From Actinomycetales bacterium (lineage in GTDB: Bacteria > Actinomycetota > Actinomycetes > Actinomycetales > BWSM-131), in NCBI GenBank assembly GCA_030149025.1, contig JASBSH010000294.1, forward strand, positions 1-31,215: DNA of 31,215 nucleotides, read 5' to 3'. Below are positions 1 through 7,509 of the stretch, one piece after another. Both the position numbers and the translations under genes were made by a program. Every line of letters begins with the position of its first letter. The first letter of the stretch is position 1. Under the pieces are notes generated by a model. It was not told the DNA's origin. It ran no database searches and saw nothing but the letters and a program-made list of their open reading frames with translations.

Positions 1-525
1 GACCTCGAGCCACGCCTGGACGGTGCGCTCGCCGGCCTCGGCGCGGGCGACGACGAACGGGGTCATCTCCCACGACTTCTGCCGGATCTCGACGATGTCG
101 TTCTCGGTCACCCGGTAGCTCGGGATGTCGACCTTGTGGCCGTTGACCAGGACGTGGCCGTGCCGGACCACCTGCCGCGCCATGTCCCGGGACTTGGCGA
201 AACCGGCCCGGTAGATGACGTTGTCGAGGCGGGACTCCAGGATGCGCAGCAGGTTCTCGCCGGTCTTGCCGGGACGGCGGTGCGCCTCCTCGTAGTAGCC
301 GCGGAACTGCTTCTCGAGGACGCCGTAGATGCGGGCGGCCTTCTGCTTCTCGCGCATCTGCAGGAGGTACTCGCTCTCCTTGGTGCGCGCGCGGCCGTGC
401 TCACCGGGGGGGTAGGGCCGGATCTCGATCGGGCACTTCGGCGAGTCGCACTTCGCGCCCTTCAGGTACAGCTTCTGCTTCTCGCGCCGGCAGCGCTTGC
501 AGTCAGCGCCGGTGTATCGCGCCAT
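1..525 (-). CDS. rpsD: Ribosomal protein S4 (uS4), 3' end cut by the window
   Basis: S4 is a primary 16S rRNA-binding protein that nucleates assembly of the 30S body. The frame opens with ATG at 525-523 and stays open to base 1, giving 175 residues; the family is usually slightly over 200, so roughly the last 30 residues are missing. The N-terminus carries four cysteines, C9, C12, C26 and C31, the zinc-binding (C+) form of S4. The last visible residues (PFVVARAEAG, then QAWLEV) are the conserved segment near the S4 C-terminus. It follows rpsK by 36 nt as the last visible gene of the alpha-type cluster. In E. coli S4 represses its own operon; nothing here shows that directly. Confidence 0.97.
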   Translation of the reverse strand, partial: MARYTGADCKRCRREKQKLYLKGAKCDSPKCPIEIRPYPPGEHGRARTKESEYLLQMREKQKAARIYGVLEKQFRGYYEEAHRRPGKTGENLLRILESRLDNVIYRAGFAKSRDMARQVVRHGHVLVNGHKVDIPSYRVTENDIVEIRQKSWEMTPFVVARAEAGERTVQAWLEV

Positions 526-561
526 GTCTTGCCTCAGTCTCCTGTCGTGGTCTTCGGTCCG

Positions 562-969
562 TCAGACGCGACGGCGCTTCGGCGGGCGGCAGCCGTTGTG
601 CGGGCTCGGGGTGACGTCCTGGATGGAACCCACCTCCAGGCCGGTGGCCTGCAGCGAGCGGATCGCGGTCTCACGGCCGGAGCCGGGGCCCTTGACGAAG
701 ACGTCGACCTTGCGCATCCCGTGCTCCTGGGCGCGGCGGGCGGCGGCCTCGGCCGCCATCTGCGCGGCGAACGGGGTCGACTTGCGGGAGCCCTTGAAGC
801 CGACCTGGCCGGCGGAGGCCCACGAGATCACCGCACCGGACGGGTCGGTGATGGAGACGATCGTGTTGTTGAACGTGCTCTTGATGTGCGCGTGGCCGTG
901 GGAGACGTTCTTCTTCTCCTTGCGGCGCGGCCGGCGCGCAGCCGAGGCCTGACGGCTCTTCGGAGGCAT
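562..969 (-). CDS. rpsK: Ribosomal protein S11 (uS11)
   Basis: S11 forms part of the 30S platform and contacts the mRNA exit region near the E site. The 135-residue product starts at ATG 969 (MPPKSRQ), has the usual basic N-terminal tail, the core motif HIKSTFNNT and the conserved C-terminal stretch DVTPSPHNGCRPPK. Length is normal for the family. It lies 78 nt after rpsM and 36 nt before rpsD, the standard rpsM-rpsK-rpsD order. No oddities. Confidence 0.98.
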   Translation of the reverse strand: MPPKSRQASAARRPRRKEKKNVSHGHAHIKSTFNNTIVSITDPSGAVISWASAGQVGFKGSRKSTPFAAQMAAEAAARRAQEHGMRKVDVFVKGPGSGRETAIRSLQATGLEVGSIQDVTPSPHNGCRPPKRRRV

Positions 970-1047
970 TGGCTGGTTCTCTCCTGAACTTCGGGACGTC
1001 TACTTCAGTGCTGATCGAGTGCTGCGAGCAGGCTGCCTCATTGCGAG

Positions 1048-1428
1048 TTACTTGCGAGCGGCCTTCTTCTTGCCCGCCACCGTGCGCTTCGGGCCCTTGC
1101 GGGTCCGGGCGTTGGTCTTGGTGCGCTGACCGCGCACCGGCAGGCCACGGCGGTGGCGCAGGCCCTCGTACGAGCCGATCTCCACCTTGCGCCGGATGTC
1201 GGAGGCGATCTCCCGGCGGAGGTCACCCTCGACCTGGTAGTTCGCCTCGATGTAGTCGCGGATCGCGATCTGCTCGGTGTCGCCCATGTCGCGGACGCGA
1301 AGGTCGGGGCTGATGCCGGTGGCGACGAGGATCTCCTGGGCCCGGGTGCGACCGATCCCGAAGATGTAGGTGAGCGCCACCTCGACCCGCTTCTCACGGG
1401 GGAGGTCGACGCCGACGATGCGTGCCAT
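1048..1428 (-). CDS. rpsM: Ribosomal protein S13 (uS13)
   Basis: S13 sits in the 30S head and makes intersubunit bridges to the 50S and contacts the P-site tRNA through its basic tail. I place the start at ATG 1428 (MARIVGVDLP), giving 126 residues, the usual size; an upstream in-frame extension to 1542 encodes nothing S13-like. AGGAGC lies 7 nt upstream. Visible landmarks are the helix-two-turn-helix region (YIFGIGRTRAQEIL), RHRRGLPVRGQRTKTNART near the end and a Lys-rich tail. A 196-nt spacer separates it from rpmJ, long for this cluster. Confidence 0.98.
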   Translation of the reverse strand: MARIVGVDLPREKRVEVALTYIFGIGRTRAQEILVATGISPDLRVRDMGDTEQIAIRDYIEANYQVEGDLRREIASDIRRKVEIGSYEGLRHRRGLPVRGQRTKTNARTRKGPKRTVAGKKKAARK

Positions 1429-1505
1429 CGTGGTGCTCCTAGTTGTCACCGGAGGTCTGGGGCAGCACCGTTCCCGACGCGCTCGGCTTCCTGAGCGTGA
1501 CGGGT

Positions 1506-1525
1506 CCCCGGCCTCCGGACCGGGG
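1506..1525 (-). other. Hairpin in the rpsM leader
   Basis: A perfect 6-bp stem (CCCCGG at 1506-1511 with CCGGGG at 1520-1525) with an 8-nt loop lies in the 196-nt rpmJ-rpsM spacer, about 80 nt before the rpsM start. The rest of the spacer shows no coding sequence. In E. coli the leader at this place binds S4, but I see no resemblance beyond position. A hairpin this short in GC-rich DNA could be chance. Confidence 0.3.
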
Positions 1526-1624
1526 GTGTCGTCCCGGTGCACCGTAACGGCGCTCCGGGGGTCGGGTGCTGCGGCTCATCATGTGATCGGTGCTACCTGT
1601 GGTGAGGTGCTCGGTCGGCTCCGC

Positions 1625-1738
1625 TCAGCCCTGGCGCTGCTTGTGGCGCAGGTTCTCGCAGATGACCATGACCCGACCGTGGCGGCGGATCACCTTGCAC
1701 TTGTCGCAGATCTTCTTGACGCTCGGCTGAACCTTCAT
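1625..1738 (-). CDS. rpmJ: Ribosomal protein L36 (bL36), zinc-binding form
   Basis: L36 is the smallest 50S protein and stabilises 23S rRNA near the peptidyl transferase region. The product is 37 residues from ATG 1738 (MKVQPSVKKICDKC), the exact canonical length; the longer in-frame opening to 1879 is intergenic. C11, C14, C27 and H32 form the zinc ribbon of the C+ type. GAGGA sits 5 nt before the ATG. It lies between infA and rpsM as in most bacteria. Confidence 0.97.
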   Translation of the reverse strand: MKVQPSVKKICDKCKVIRRHGRVMVICENLRHKQRQG

Positions 1739-1748
1739 CGCTGTCCTC

Positions 1749-1781
1749 GCCCGCGCGGGACCCGGCACCGCGTGCGCGGGC
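1749..1781 (-). other. 8-bp GC hairpin just before the rpmJ ribosome-binding site
   Basis: GCCCGCGC (1749-1756) and GCGCGGGC (1774-1781) are perfect complements separated by 17 nt. On the transcript the stem ends right next to GAGGACAGCG, the ribosome-binding site and spacer of rpmJ. It could modulate rpmJ translation or be a processing site; this is inference. Confidence 0.4.
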
Positions 1782-1850
1782 CCGGACCGGTCGTGCGTTC
1801 GTGTCTCGTGTGGGTGGGGGTTATCCAGTGGGACCCAGTGGTCAGGCGGA

Positions 1851-2072
1851 TCACTTGTAGCGGTAGACGATGCGACCACGGGTGAGGTCGTAGGGGCTCA
1901 GCTCCACCACCACCCGGTCCTCCGGGAGGATCCGGATGTAGTGCTGGCGCATCTTGCCCGAGATGTGAGCGAGGACCTTGTGCCCGTTGGTGAGCTCAAC
2001 CCGGAACATGGCGTTCGGGAGAGCCTCGACCACACTGCCCTCGATCTCGATGACCCCGTCCTTCTTGGCCAT
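1851..2072 (-). CDS. infA: Translation initiation factor IF-1
   Basis: IF-1 is an OB-fold protein that occupies the 30S A site during initiation, beside IF-2 and IF-3. I choose ATG 2072 (MAKKDGVIEIEG), which gives 73 residues as usual for actinobacteria; the in-frame extension to 2138 is not conserved-looking. The core motifs FRVELTNGHKVLAHISGKMR and VELSPYDLTRGRI are intact. GGAGG lies immediately upstream. It heads the infA-rpmJ-rpsM-rpsK-rpsD group and has a candidate promoter at 2237-2266, giving a leader of about 160 nt. Confidence 0.98.
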   Translation of the reverse strand: MAKKDGVIEIEGSVVEALPNAMFRVELTNGHKVLAHISGKMRQHYIRILPEDRVVVELSPYDLTRGRIVYRYK

Positions 2073-2130
2073 GTCCTCCGCTATCTCTCGTCCCGCCTGG
2101 GGACCGTCTGGATATGAATCTGTTCTCGTT

Positions 2131-2154
2131 GCGATCACTGGGTGCAGCGATCAC
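2131..2154. repeat. Two direct copies of GCGATCAC, 16 bp apart
   Basis: GCGATCAC occurs at 2131-2138 and again at 2147-2154 in the infA leader. A 16-bp period is about one and a half helical turns. The repeats lie downstream of the candidate infA promoter, so they could be a protein-binding site or an RNA element; no function is known to me. Confidence 0.5.
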
Positions 2155-2236
2155 GGCGCACGTGTGACGGCGTCCCGGCAGTGCCGAACCAGCCGCGGGG
2201 CACAGCGGGACTTTGATGCTCGTGGGCCAACGAGAG

Positions 2237-2266
2237 AGTTTACGCCATCGGGCGCGCAGCACGAAA
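2237..2266 (-). promoter_or_regulatory. Candidate promoter of infA (TTTCGT - 18 bp - TAAACT)
   Basis: On the minus strand TAAACT (2242-2237) fits the actinobacterial TANNNT -10 pattern, and TTTCGT (2266-2261) is a partial -35 at 18-bp spacing. It starts right after the map stop codon at 2274, where a promoter for the alpha-type group is expected. The predicted start point is near 2230. Confidence 0.45.
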
Positions 2267-2273
2267 TCGTCGC

Positions 2274-3119
2274 TCAGGCGAGCGGCGTCACCGTGGCGCC
2301 GAGTGCGGCGAGCGCCGCCTGGCCCCCGTCGCGGGCGGTCAGCACCCACACGCCGTCCTCGGTCACGGCGACGGTGTGCTCCCAGTGCGCCGCACGCTTG
2401 CCGTCGTTGGTCACCACGGTCCAGTCGTCGCCGAGGACCGTGGTCTCGATGGACCCGGCCACGAGCATCGGCTCCACCGCGACGCAGAGGCCGGCGCGCA
2501 CCTTGGGACCCCGGTCGCGGGTCCGGTAGTTGAGCACCTCGGGCGCCATGTGCATCTCGGTGCCGATGCCGTGGCCCACGTAGTCCTCGAGGATCCCGAA
2601 CCGGCCGCCGACCCGGTCCTCGATGGCCGCTCCGACATCGCCGAGCCGGCCGCCGACCTTGAGGGCGGCGATCCCGGACCACATCGCCGCCTCGGTGGTG
2701 TCGATCAGTGCCTGGTCCTCCACGGCGCGGACGGAGTCTCCACCGGGGACGACCATGCTGAACGCGGAATCCCCGTGCCAGCCGTCCAGGATCGCGCCGC
2801 AGTCGATGGAGACCAGGTCGCCCTCGCTGATCACAGCCTTCCCCGGGATCCCGTGCACCACCTCCGCGTTGACGGACACGCACAGGGACGCCGGGAACCC
2901 GTAATACCCCTTGAAGGAGGGGATGGCGCCGGCGGCGCGGATCGTACGGTCCGCGACCTCGTCCAGATCCGCTGTGGTCACCCCGGGTTTCACCGCTTCC
3001 CGGACGGCGTCAAGCGCGTTCGCGACGACCAGTCCGGCCCGGCGCATGGCCAGGATCTGCTCGTGGGTCTTGTACTGGATCCGGTCGCGGCCGAACACGG
3101 CGGTGGTCGCCTCGCTCAC
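2274..3119 (-). CDS. map: Methionine aminopeptidase, type I
   Basis: Map removes the initiator methionine from nascent cytosolic proteins using two divalent metals. All five metal ligands are visible: D106, D117, H183, E216 and E247. The D106-D117, H183-E216 and E216-E247 spacings equal those of the E. coli enzyme (D97, D108, H171, E204, E235). The conserved substrate histidine is H89 (EVVHGIPG). The 281-residue length is normal for type I without the N-terminal zinc-finger extension. The start is GTG 3119; a weak ribosome-binding site leaves some doubt. It follows adk by 52 nt in the secY-adk-map unit. Confidence 0.97.
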   Translation of the reverse strand: MSEATTAVFGRDRIQYKTHEQILAMRRAGLVVANALDAVREAVKPGVTTADLDEVADRTIRAAGAIPSFKGYYGFPASLCVSVNAEVVHGIPGKAVISEGDLVSIDCGAILDGWHGDSAFSMVVPGGDSVRAVEDQALIDTTEAAMWSGIAALKVGGRLGDVGAAIEDRVGGRFGILEDYVGHGIGTEMHMAPEVLNYRTRDRGPKVRAGLCVAVEPMLVAGSIETTVLGDDWTVVTNDGKRAAHWEHTVAVTEDGVWVLTARDGGQAALAALGATVTPLA

Positions 3120-3171
3120 TTCGTCGCTGGTGCGGGCTGGACTGGTCGGCTGGGCTGGTCAGCCGGATTCG

Positions 3172-3738
3172 TCAGCCGTGGAGGGCGGCCAGCAGCCGCT
3201 TGGTCACGTCCGCGACGTCGCCCATTCCGTCCACCCGGCGGAGCAGACCGCGGGAGTCGTAGAGCTGGGTCAGCGGGGCCGTCTGCTCGAAGTACACCTC
3301 GAGACGGCGTCGGATAACCGGCTCGGTGTCGTCCGGCCGGCCCTCGATCTCGGCTCGCTTCAGCAGTCGCTTGACGACCTCGTCGGTGTCGACGGTGAGC
3401 TCGATGACGGCGTCCAGGCCCTGCCCGTGCTCGCCGAGCATGCTGTCGAGCTCCTCCACCTGGGCCACCGTGCGGGGGTAGCCGTCGAGCAGGAAGCCGT
3501 CCGCGGCGTCCGGGGCGGCCAGCCGGTCCCGGACCATGGCGTTGGTGACCTCGTCGGGCACGTACTCGCCGGCGTCCATGAACCGCTGCGCCATGCGCCC
3601 GAGCTGGGTGCCCTCGCTGACGTTCGCACGGAAGATGTCTCCGGTGGAGATCGCCGGGATGCCGAGGCTGCCGGCCAGCTCCTTCGCCTGGGTGCCCTTG
3701 CCGGCCCCGGGCGGACCGAGGAGGACCAGTCGGCTCAT
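3172..3738 (-). CDS. adk: Adenylate kinase, short (LID-less) form
   Basis: Adk interconverts ATP + AMP and 2 ADP in the cytosol. The P-loop GPPGAGKGT is at residues 8-16, followed by the AMP-binding segments (STGDIFRA, LLDGYPRT) and the Arg-rich region RAEIEGRPDDT. At 188 residues it is the short bacterial form without the extended zinc or beta-hairpin LID, typical of actinobacteria. ATG 3738 overlaps the secY stop by 4 bp (ATGA), so translation is probably coupled to secY. Confidence 0.98.
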   Translation of the reverse strand: MSRLVLLGPPGAGKGTQAKELAGSLGIPAISTGDIFRANVSEGTQLGRMAQRFMDAGEYVPDEVTNAMVRDRLAAPDAADGFLLDGYPRTVAQVEELDSMLGEHGQGLDAVIELTVDTDEVVKRLLKRAEIEGRPDDTEPVIRRRLEVYFEQTAPLTQLYDSRGLLRRVDGMGDVADVTKRLLAALHG

Positions 3739-5030
3739 CGCAGGAACCCTTCGTAGTGCCGCTGCTGAAGCTGCGACTCGATCTGCTTGACGGTCTCCAG
3801 CCCGACGCCCACCACGATCAGGATCGACGTGCCGCCGAACGGGAAGTTCTGGTTCGCGTTGATCAGGATGAGGGCGATCAACGGGATCAGCGACACCATG
3901 CCGAGGTAGAGCGAACCAGGCAGGGTGATGCGCGTGAGGATGTAGTCGAGGTACTCGGCCGTGGGCCGGCCGGCGCGGATGCCGGGGATGAACCCGCCGA
4001 CCCGCTTGATGTTGTCGGCCACCTCGTCCGGGTTGAACGTGATCGCCACGTAGAAGTACGTGAAGAACACGATCAGCAGGAAGTACGCGCTGATGTAGAG
4101 CGGGTGGTCACCACGCACGAACGTGTTCTGGATCCAGATGACCCAGCCCGCCTGCGGGTCGTTGAACTGCGCGAGGAGCGCCGGCAGATAGAGCAGCGAG
4201 GAGGCGAAGATGACCGGGATGACGCCGGCCATGTTCACCTTCAGCGGGATGTACGTGCTGGTCCCCCCGTACTGACGGCGGCCGACCATCCGCTTGGCGT
4301 ACTGGACTGGGACCCGGCGCTGCGACTGCTCGACGAAGACGATCATCGCCATGATGACGAGGCCGATCGCGATGACGAGGGCCATCACGTCCCAGCCCTG
4401 CTCCTTGCCGATGGCCCACAACGAGCTGGGGAAGCCGGCGGCGATGGAGGTGAAGATCAGCAGGGACATGCCGTTGCCGACGCCACGCTCGGTGATCAGC
4501 TCGCCGAGCCACATCACCAGCCCCGTGCCGGCGGTCATGGTCATGACCATGAGCACGATCGTGATCAGCGAGTCGTTCGGGATGATCGGGACGGCGCAGT
4601 TCGGGAACAGGTTGCCCGAGCGTGCGACGGCGACGTAGGTGCTCGACTGCAGCACCGCCAGCCCGATGGTCAGGTACCGCGTGTACTGCGTGAGCTTCGC
4701 TGTGCCGGCCTGGCCCTCCTTGTGCAGCGCCTCGAACCGCGGGATCACCACGCGCAGCAGCTGGACGATGATGCTCGCGGTGATGTACGGCATGATCCCG
4801 AGCGCGAACACGGACAGCTGCAGGAGCGCGCCACCGCTGAAGAGATTGACCAGGCCGAGCAGGTCGTTGCCGGAGCCGGCGTTCGTCAGGCAGCTCTGGA
4901 CGTTGGAGTAGTTGACGCCGGGCGTCGGGATGAACGACCCGAGCCGGAAAACGGCCATCACCGCCAGGGTGAACAGCAGCTTGCGCCGCAGGTCGGGCGT
5001 CTTGAATGCCCGCACGAATGCGCTGAGCAC
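3735..5030 (-). CDS. secY: Preprotein translocase channel subunit SecY
   Basis: SecY is the ten-helix channel of the SecYEG translocon in the cytoplasmic membrane. The 431-residue product opens with the family start MLSAFVRAFKTPDLRRKLLFT, has hydrophobic segments throughout and the conserved cytosolic loops (GIMPYITASIIVQLL; QSQRRVPVQYAKRMVGR). The start is GTG 5030 with AGGAGG 5 nt upstream. It follows rplO after 194 nt, a gap with a hairpin and a possible promoter, and overlaps adk by 4 bp. Length is normal. Confidence 0.98.
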   Translation of the reverse strand: MLSAFVRAFKTPDLRRKLLFTLAVMAVFRLGSFIPTPGVNYSNVQSCLTNAGSGNDLLGLVNLFSGGALLQLSVFALGIMPYITASIIVQLLRVVIPRFEALHKEGQAGTAKLTQYTRYLTIGLAVLQSSTYVAVARSGNLFPNCAVPIIPNDSLITIVLMVMTMTAGTGLVMWLGELITERGVGNGMSLLIFTSIAAGFPSSLWAIGKEQGWDVMALVIAIGLVIMAMIVFVEQSQRRVPVQYAKRMVGRRQYGGTSTYIPLKVNMAGVIPVIFASSLLYLPALLAQFNDPQAGWVIWIQNTFVRGDHPLYISAYFLLIVFFTYFYVAITFNPDEVADNIKRVGGFIPGIRAGRPTAEYLDYILTRITLPGSLYLGMVSLIPLIALILINANQNFPFGGTSILIVVGVGLETVKQIESQLQQRHYEGFLR

Positions 5031-5113
5031 GGATCCTCCTGGTGGACTGCTGGCGCAGCTGTCGAGTCTGTGGCTGTCCCCTCGCCCTAGCGGGGGCGTC
5101 TGACGACGAGCCG

Positions 5114-5119
5114 ACCTTA
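5114..5119 (-). promoter_or_regulatory. Possible -10 element upstream of secY (TAAGGT)
   Basis: TAAGGT on the minus strand (5119-5114) fits TANNNT and lies about 85 nt before the secY start, in the only long spacer of the spc cluster. No -35 resembling TTGACA is present at 16-19 bp, so this is weak evidence for an internal promoter. Confidence 0.22.
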
Positions 5120-5137
5120 CCTTGTGACAGCCACGAT

Positions 5138-5159
5138 CCGGCCGCGTGCCGACGGCCGG
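5138..5159 (-). other. 7-bp hairpin between rplO and secY
   Basis: CCGGCCG (5138-5144) pairs perfectly with CGGCCGG (5153-5159) across an 8-nt loop. It is 66 nt beyond the rplO stop and just ahead of the possible secY -10. It could lower transcript flow from the ribosomal genes into secY-adk-map. No U-tract follows. Confidence 0.35.
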
Positions 5160-5224
5160 GTTCTGGCGACGAACGCGCGGAACCCTCGCACACCGGGCGG
5201 CCTGCCGGCTGGCGGCGAGTGGCC

Positions 5225-5719
5225 CTACAGCTCGGTGGTCGAGCCGCCTGCGGCGGCGATCTTCTCCTTGGCGGAGGCGGAGAACGCGTGCGCGGTCACC
5301 TGGACCTTCACGCCGATGTCACCGCTGCCGAGCACCTTGACCTTGTGGCCCTTGCGCACGGCACCCTTCGCCACGAGTGCGTCCACGTCGACGTCGCCGC
5401 CGTCGGGGAACAGCTCGGTGATGCGGTCCAGGTTGACGACCTGGTACTCGGTGCGGAACGGGTTGGTGAACCCGCGCAGCTTGGGCAGGCGCATGTGCAG
5501 CGGCATCTGACCGCCCTCGAAGCGCGCGGACACCTGGCCGCGCGCCTTCGAGCCCTTGGTCCCCCGGCCGGCGGTCTTGCCGCCCTTGCCGCCCTCGCCG
5601 CGACCGACGCGGGTCCTGGCCGTGCGGGCGCCCGGTGCGGGCCGCAGGTGGTGCACCTTGAGGGTGTGCGAGGCAGCCGCTGCCGTACCCGTGTTCTCGG
5701 TGGTGGGCTCTTCGCTCAT
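5225..5719 (-). CDS. rplO: Ribosomal protein L15 (uL15)
   Basis: L15 is a late-assembly 50S protein. The 164-residue product has the Gly/Arg-rich N-terminal region (RVGRGEGGKGGKTAGRGTKG), the signature GGQMPLHMRLPKLRGF and the C-terminal domain ending AKEKIAAAGG. The first 18 or so residues (MSEEPTTENTGTAAAA) are an acidic, low-complexity extension beyond the usual start near HTLKVHHLRPAPG. ATG 5719 is 2 nt after the rpmD stop. Confidence 0.97.
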   Translation of the reverse strand: MSEEPTTENTGTAAAASHTLKVHHLRPAPGARTARTRVGRGEGGKGGKTAGRGTKGSKARGQVSARFEGGQMPLHMRLPKLRGFTNPFRTEYQVVNLDRITELFPDGGDVDVDALVAKGAVRKGHKVKVLGSGDIGVKVQVTAHAFSASAKEKIAAAGGSTTEL

Positions 5720-5721
5720 GT

Positions 5722-5904
5722 TCAGTCGACCTCCTCAACGGTGACGAGGTGGGCCACCGTGTTGACCATCCCGCGGATCTCGGGACGGTCCTCCTTGACG
5801 ACGACGTCGCCGATGCGCTTGAGACCGAGGCTGCGCAGCGTGTTCCGCTGGCTGTCGCTGCCACCGATCTTTGACCGGGTCTGGGTGACCTTCAGGCGCG
5901 CCAT
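5722..5904 (-). CDS. rpmD: Ribosomal protein L30 (uL30)
   Basis: L30 is a small 50S protein. The product is 60 residues from ATG 5904 (MARLKVTQTRSKIGG), with the family motif LRSLGLKRIGD and PEIRGMVNTVAHLV. Its start shares one base with the rpsE stop (TGATG), showing tight coupling. The upstream in-frame opening to 6096 lies within rpsE and is not used. Confidence 0.97.
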   Translation of the reverse strand: MARLKVTQTRSKIGGSDSQRNTLRSLGLKRIGDVVVKEDRPEIRGMVNTVAHLVTVEEVD

Positions 5905-6527
5905 CACGCACCAGCCCCGGCGGCCCGGGCCCGCAGCAGAGCCGCGGGGGCGACGTCCTCGAGGGGCAGACCGCGACGGGCGGCGACCGCCTCCGGACGC
6001 TCCAGGTCCCGAAGGGCCGCCACCGTCGCGTGCACGATGTTGATCGCGTTGTCCGACCCGAGGGACTTGCTCAGCACGTCGTGGATGCCGGCGCACTCCA
6101 GCACGGCGCGCACCGGGCCACCGGCGATGACGCCGGTACCGGGGGACGCCGGGCGCAGCATGACCACGCCGGCGGCCTTCTCGCCCTGGACCGGGTGCGG
6201 GATGGTGCCCTGGATGCGGGGGACGCGGAAGAAGTTCTTCTTCGCCTCCTCGACGCCCTTGGCGATCGCGGCCGGCACCTCCTTGGCCTTGCCGTAGCCG
6301 ACGCCGACCGTGCCGTCGCCGTCACCCACGACCACGAGGGCCGTGAAGCTGAACCTGCGGCCGCCCTTGACGACCTTGGCGACGCGGTTGATGGCAACCA
6401 CGCGCTCGACGTACTGGCTCTTGTCTCCGTCCCCGCGACGGTTGTCGCGGTCGCGACGGTCACGGCGCTCCGAGCTGCCGCCGGCGCCGCTACCGGCACC
6501 GGTGCCCCGGCGCTGGGTTCCAGGCAT
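5904..6527 (-). CDS. rpsE: Ribosomal protein S5 (uS5)
   Basis: S5 lies at the mRNA entry channel of the 30S and affects decoding fidelity. Start ATG 6527 (MPGTQRRGTG) gives 207 residues; AGGACAGGA precedes it. Residues 1-40 are a Gly/Arg/Asp-rich tail common in actinobacteria; the dsRBD-like domain follows (ERVVAINRVAKVVKGGRRFSF) and then the C-terminal domain (GTGVIAGGPVRAVLE). The in-frame opening to 6737 overlaps rplR and is rejected. Confidence 0.97.
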   Translation of the reverse strand: MPGTQRRGTGAGSGAGGSSERRDRRDRDNRRGDGDKSQYVERVVAINRVAKVVKGGRRFSFTALVVVGDGDGTVGVGYGKAKEVPAAIAKGVEEAKKNFFRVPRIQGTIPHPVQGEKAAGVVMLRPASPGTGVIAGGPVRAVLECAGIHDVLSKSLGSDNAINIVHATVAALRDLERPEAVAARRGLPLEDVAPAALLRARAAGAGA

Positions 6528-6570
6528 GTGTCCTGTCCTTCTCTCTCGAAGTCTCGTGTGGGGGCGGCCC

Positions 6571-6951
6571 TTACAGGGCCAGCCCGCCCTCGCGTGCGCC
6601 GTCGGCCACGGCTGCCACGCGGCCGTGGTAGCGGTTACCGCCCCGGTCGAAGACGACGGTCTCGACGCCGGCGGCCTTCGCGCGCTCGGCGACGAGCTCA
6701 CCGACGCGCTTCGCCTTGGCGGTCTTGTCGCCGTCACCGGAGCGGACGTCGGCCTCCATCGTGGAGGCCGACACCAGCGTCCGGCCGACCGTGTCGTCGA
6801 CCACCTGGGCGACGAGGTGACGGTTTCCGCGGGTCACGACCAGGCGCGGCCGGGCCGGCGTCCCCGCAACCTTCTTGCGCACCCGAAGGTGGCGACGGGC
6901 ACGGGCCTTCACCGAGCCGGAGCCCTTCACCCGGGTCACAGACTGAGCCAT
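6571..6951 (-). CDS. rplR: Ribosomal protein L18 (uL18)
   Basis: L18 binds 5S rRNA together with L5 in the central protuberance of the 50S. The 126-residue product starts at ATG 6951, has a basic N-terminus (KARARRHLRVRKKVAGTPARPRL) and the conserved C-terminal VVFDRGGNRYHGRVAAVADGAREGGL. It is 3 nt after rplF and 43 nt before rpsE. Length is normal. Confidence 0.98.
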   Translation of the reverse strand: MAQSVTRVKGSGSVKARARRHLRVRKKVAGTPARPRLVVTRGNRHLVAQVVDDTVGRTLVSASTMEADVRSGDGDKTAKAKRVGELVAERAKAAGVETVVFDRGGNRYHGRVAAVADGAREGGLAL

Positions 6952-6954
6952 CGG

Positions 6955-7491
6955 TTACTTACCAGCCTTTCCGACCTTGCGCCGGACCTGCTCCCCGGCG
7001 TACCGGATGCCCTTGCCCTTGTACGGCTCGGGCTTGCGCAGCTTGCGGATGTTCGCGGCGACCTCGCCGACCAGCTGCTTGTCGATGCCACTCACCGACA
7101 GCTTGGTCGGGCTCTCCACCGCGAAGCTGATGCCCTGCGGGGGGCTGATCACGACGGGGTGGCTGAAGCCGAGGGCGAACTCGAGGTCCGAGCCCTTCGC
7201 GGTCACGCGGTAACCGGTGCCGACGATCTCCAGCTTCTTCTCGTAGCCCTGGGTCACCCCGGTCACCATGTTGGCGATGAGCGTGCGGGTCAGGCCGTGC
7301 AGCGCACGGGACCCCCGCTCGTCATCGGGCCGGCTCACGGTCACCGAGCCGTCCTCGTTCGCGACGGTGATCGGTGCCGCGACCTGGTGGCTGAGAGTGC
7401 CCTTGGGCCCCTTCACCGTGACGACGGGGCCGTCGATGCTGACCTCGACTCCGGCCGGGACCGGGACGGGCTGCTTGCCGATTCGGGACAT
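6955..7491 (-). CDS. rplF: Ribosomal protein L6 (uL6)
   Basis: L6 is a two-domain protein near the factor-binding site of the 50S. The 178-residue product begins MSRIGKQPVPVPAGVEV and has the C-terminal signature KLRKPEPYKGKGIRY. Both internal repeats of the fold are present and length is normal. ATG 7491 follows the rpsH stop by 18 nt with GGAGAGGAG-type sequence upstream. Confidence 0.98.
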   Translation of the reverse strand: MSRIGKQPVPVPAGVEVSIDGPVVTVKGPKGTLSHQVAAPITVANEDGSVTVSRPDDERGSRALHGLTRTLIANMVTGVTQGYEKKLEIVGTGYRVTAKGSDLEFALGFSHPVVISPPQGISFAVESPTKLSVSGIDKQLVGEVAANIRKLRKPEPYKGKGIRYAGEQVRRKVGKAGK

Positions 7492-7509
7492 GCTTCGCTC
7501 CTCTCCCGA

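Noticed and set aside
2084..2237. Long-range pairing TCTCTCGT (2237-2230) with ACGAGAGA near the infA ribosome-binding site (2091-2084)
   Set aside because: The 5' partner overlaps the end of the -10 element and the promoter spacer, so most of it would not be transcribed if the predicted start near 2230 is right.
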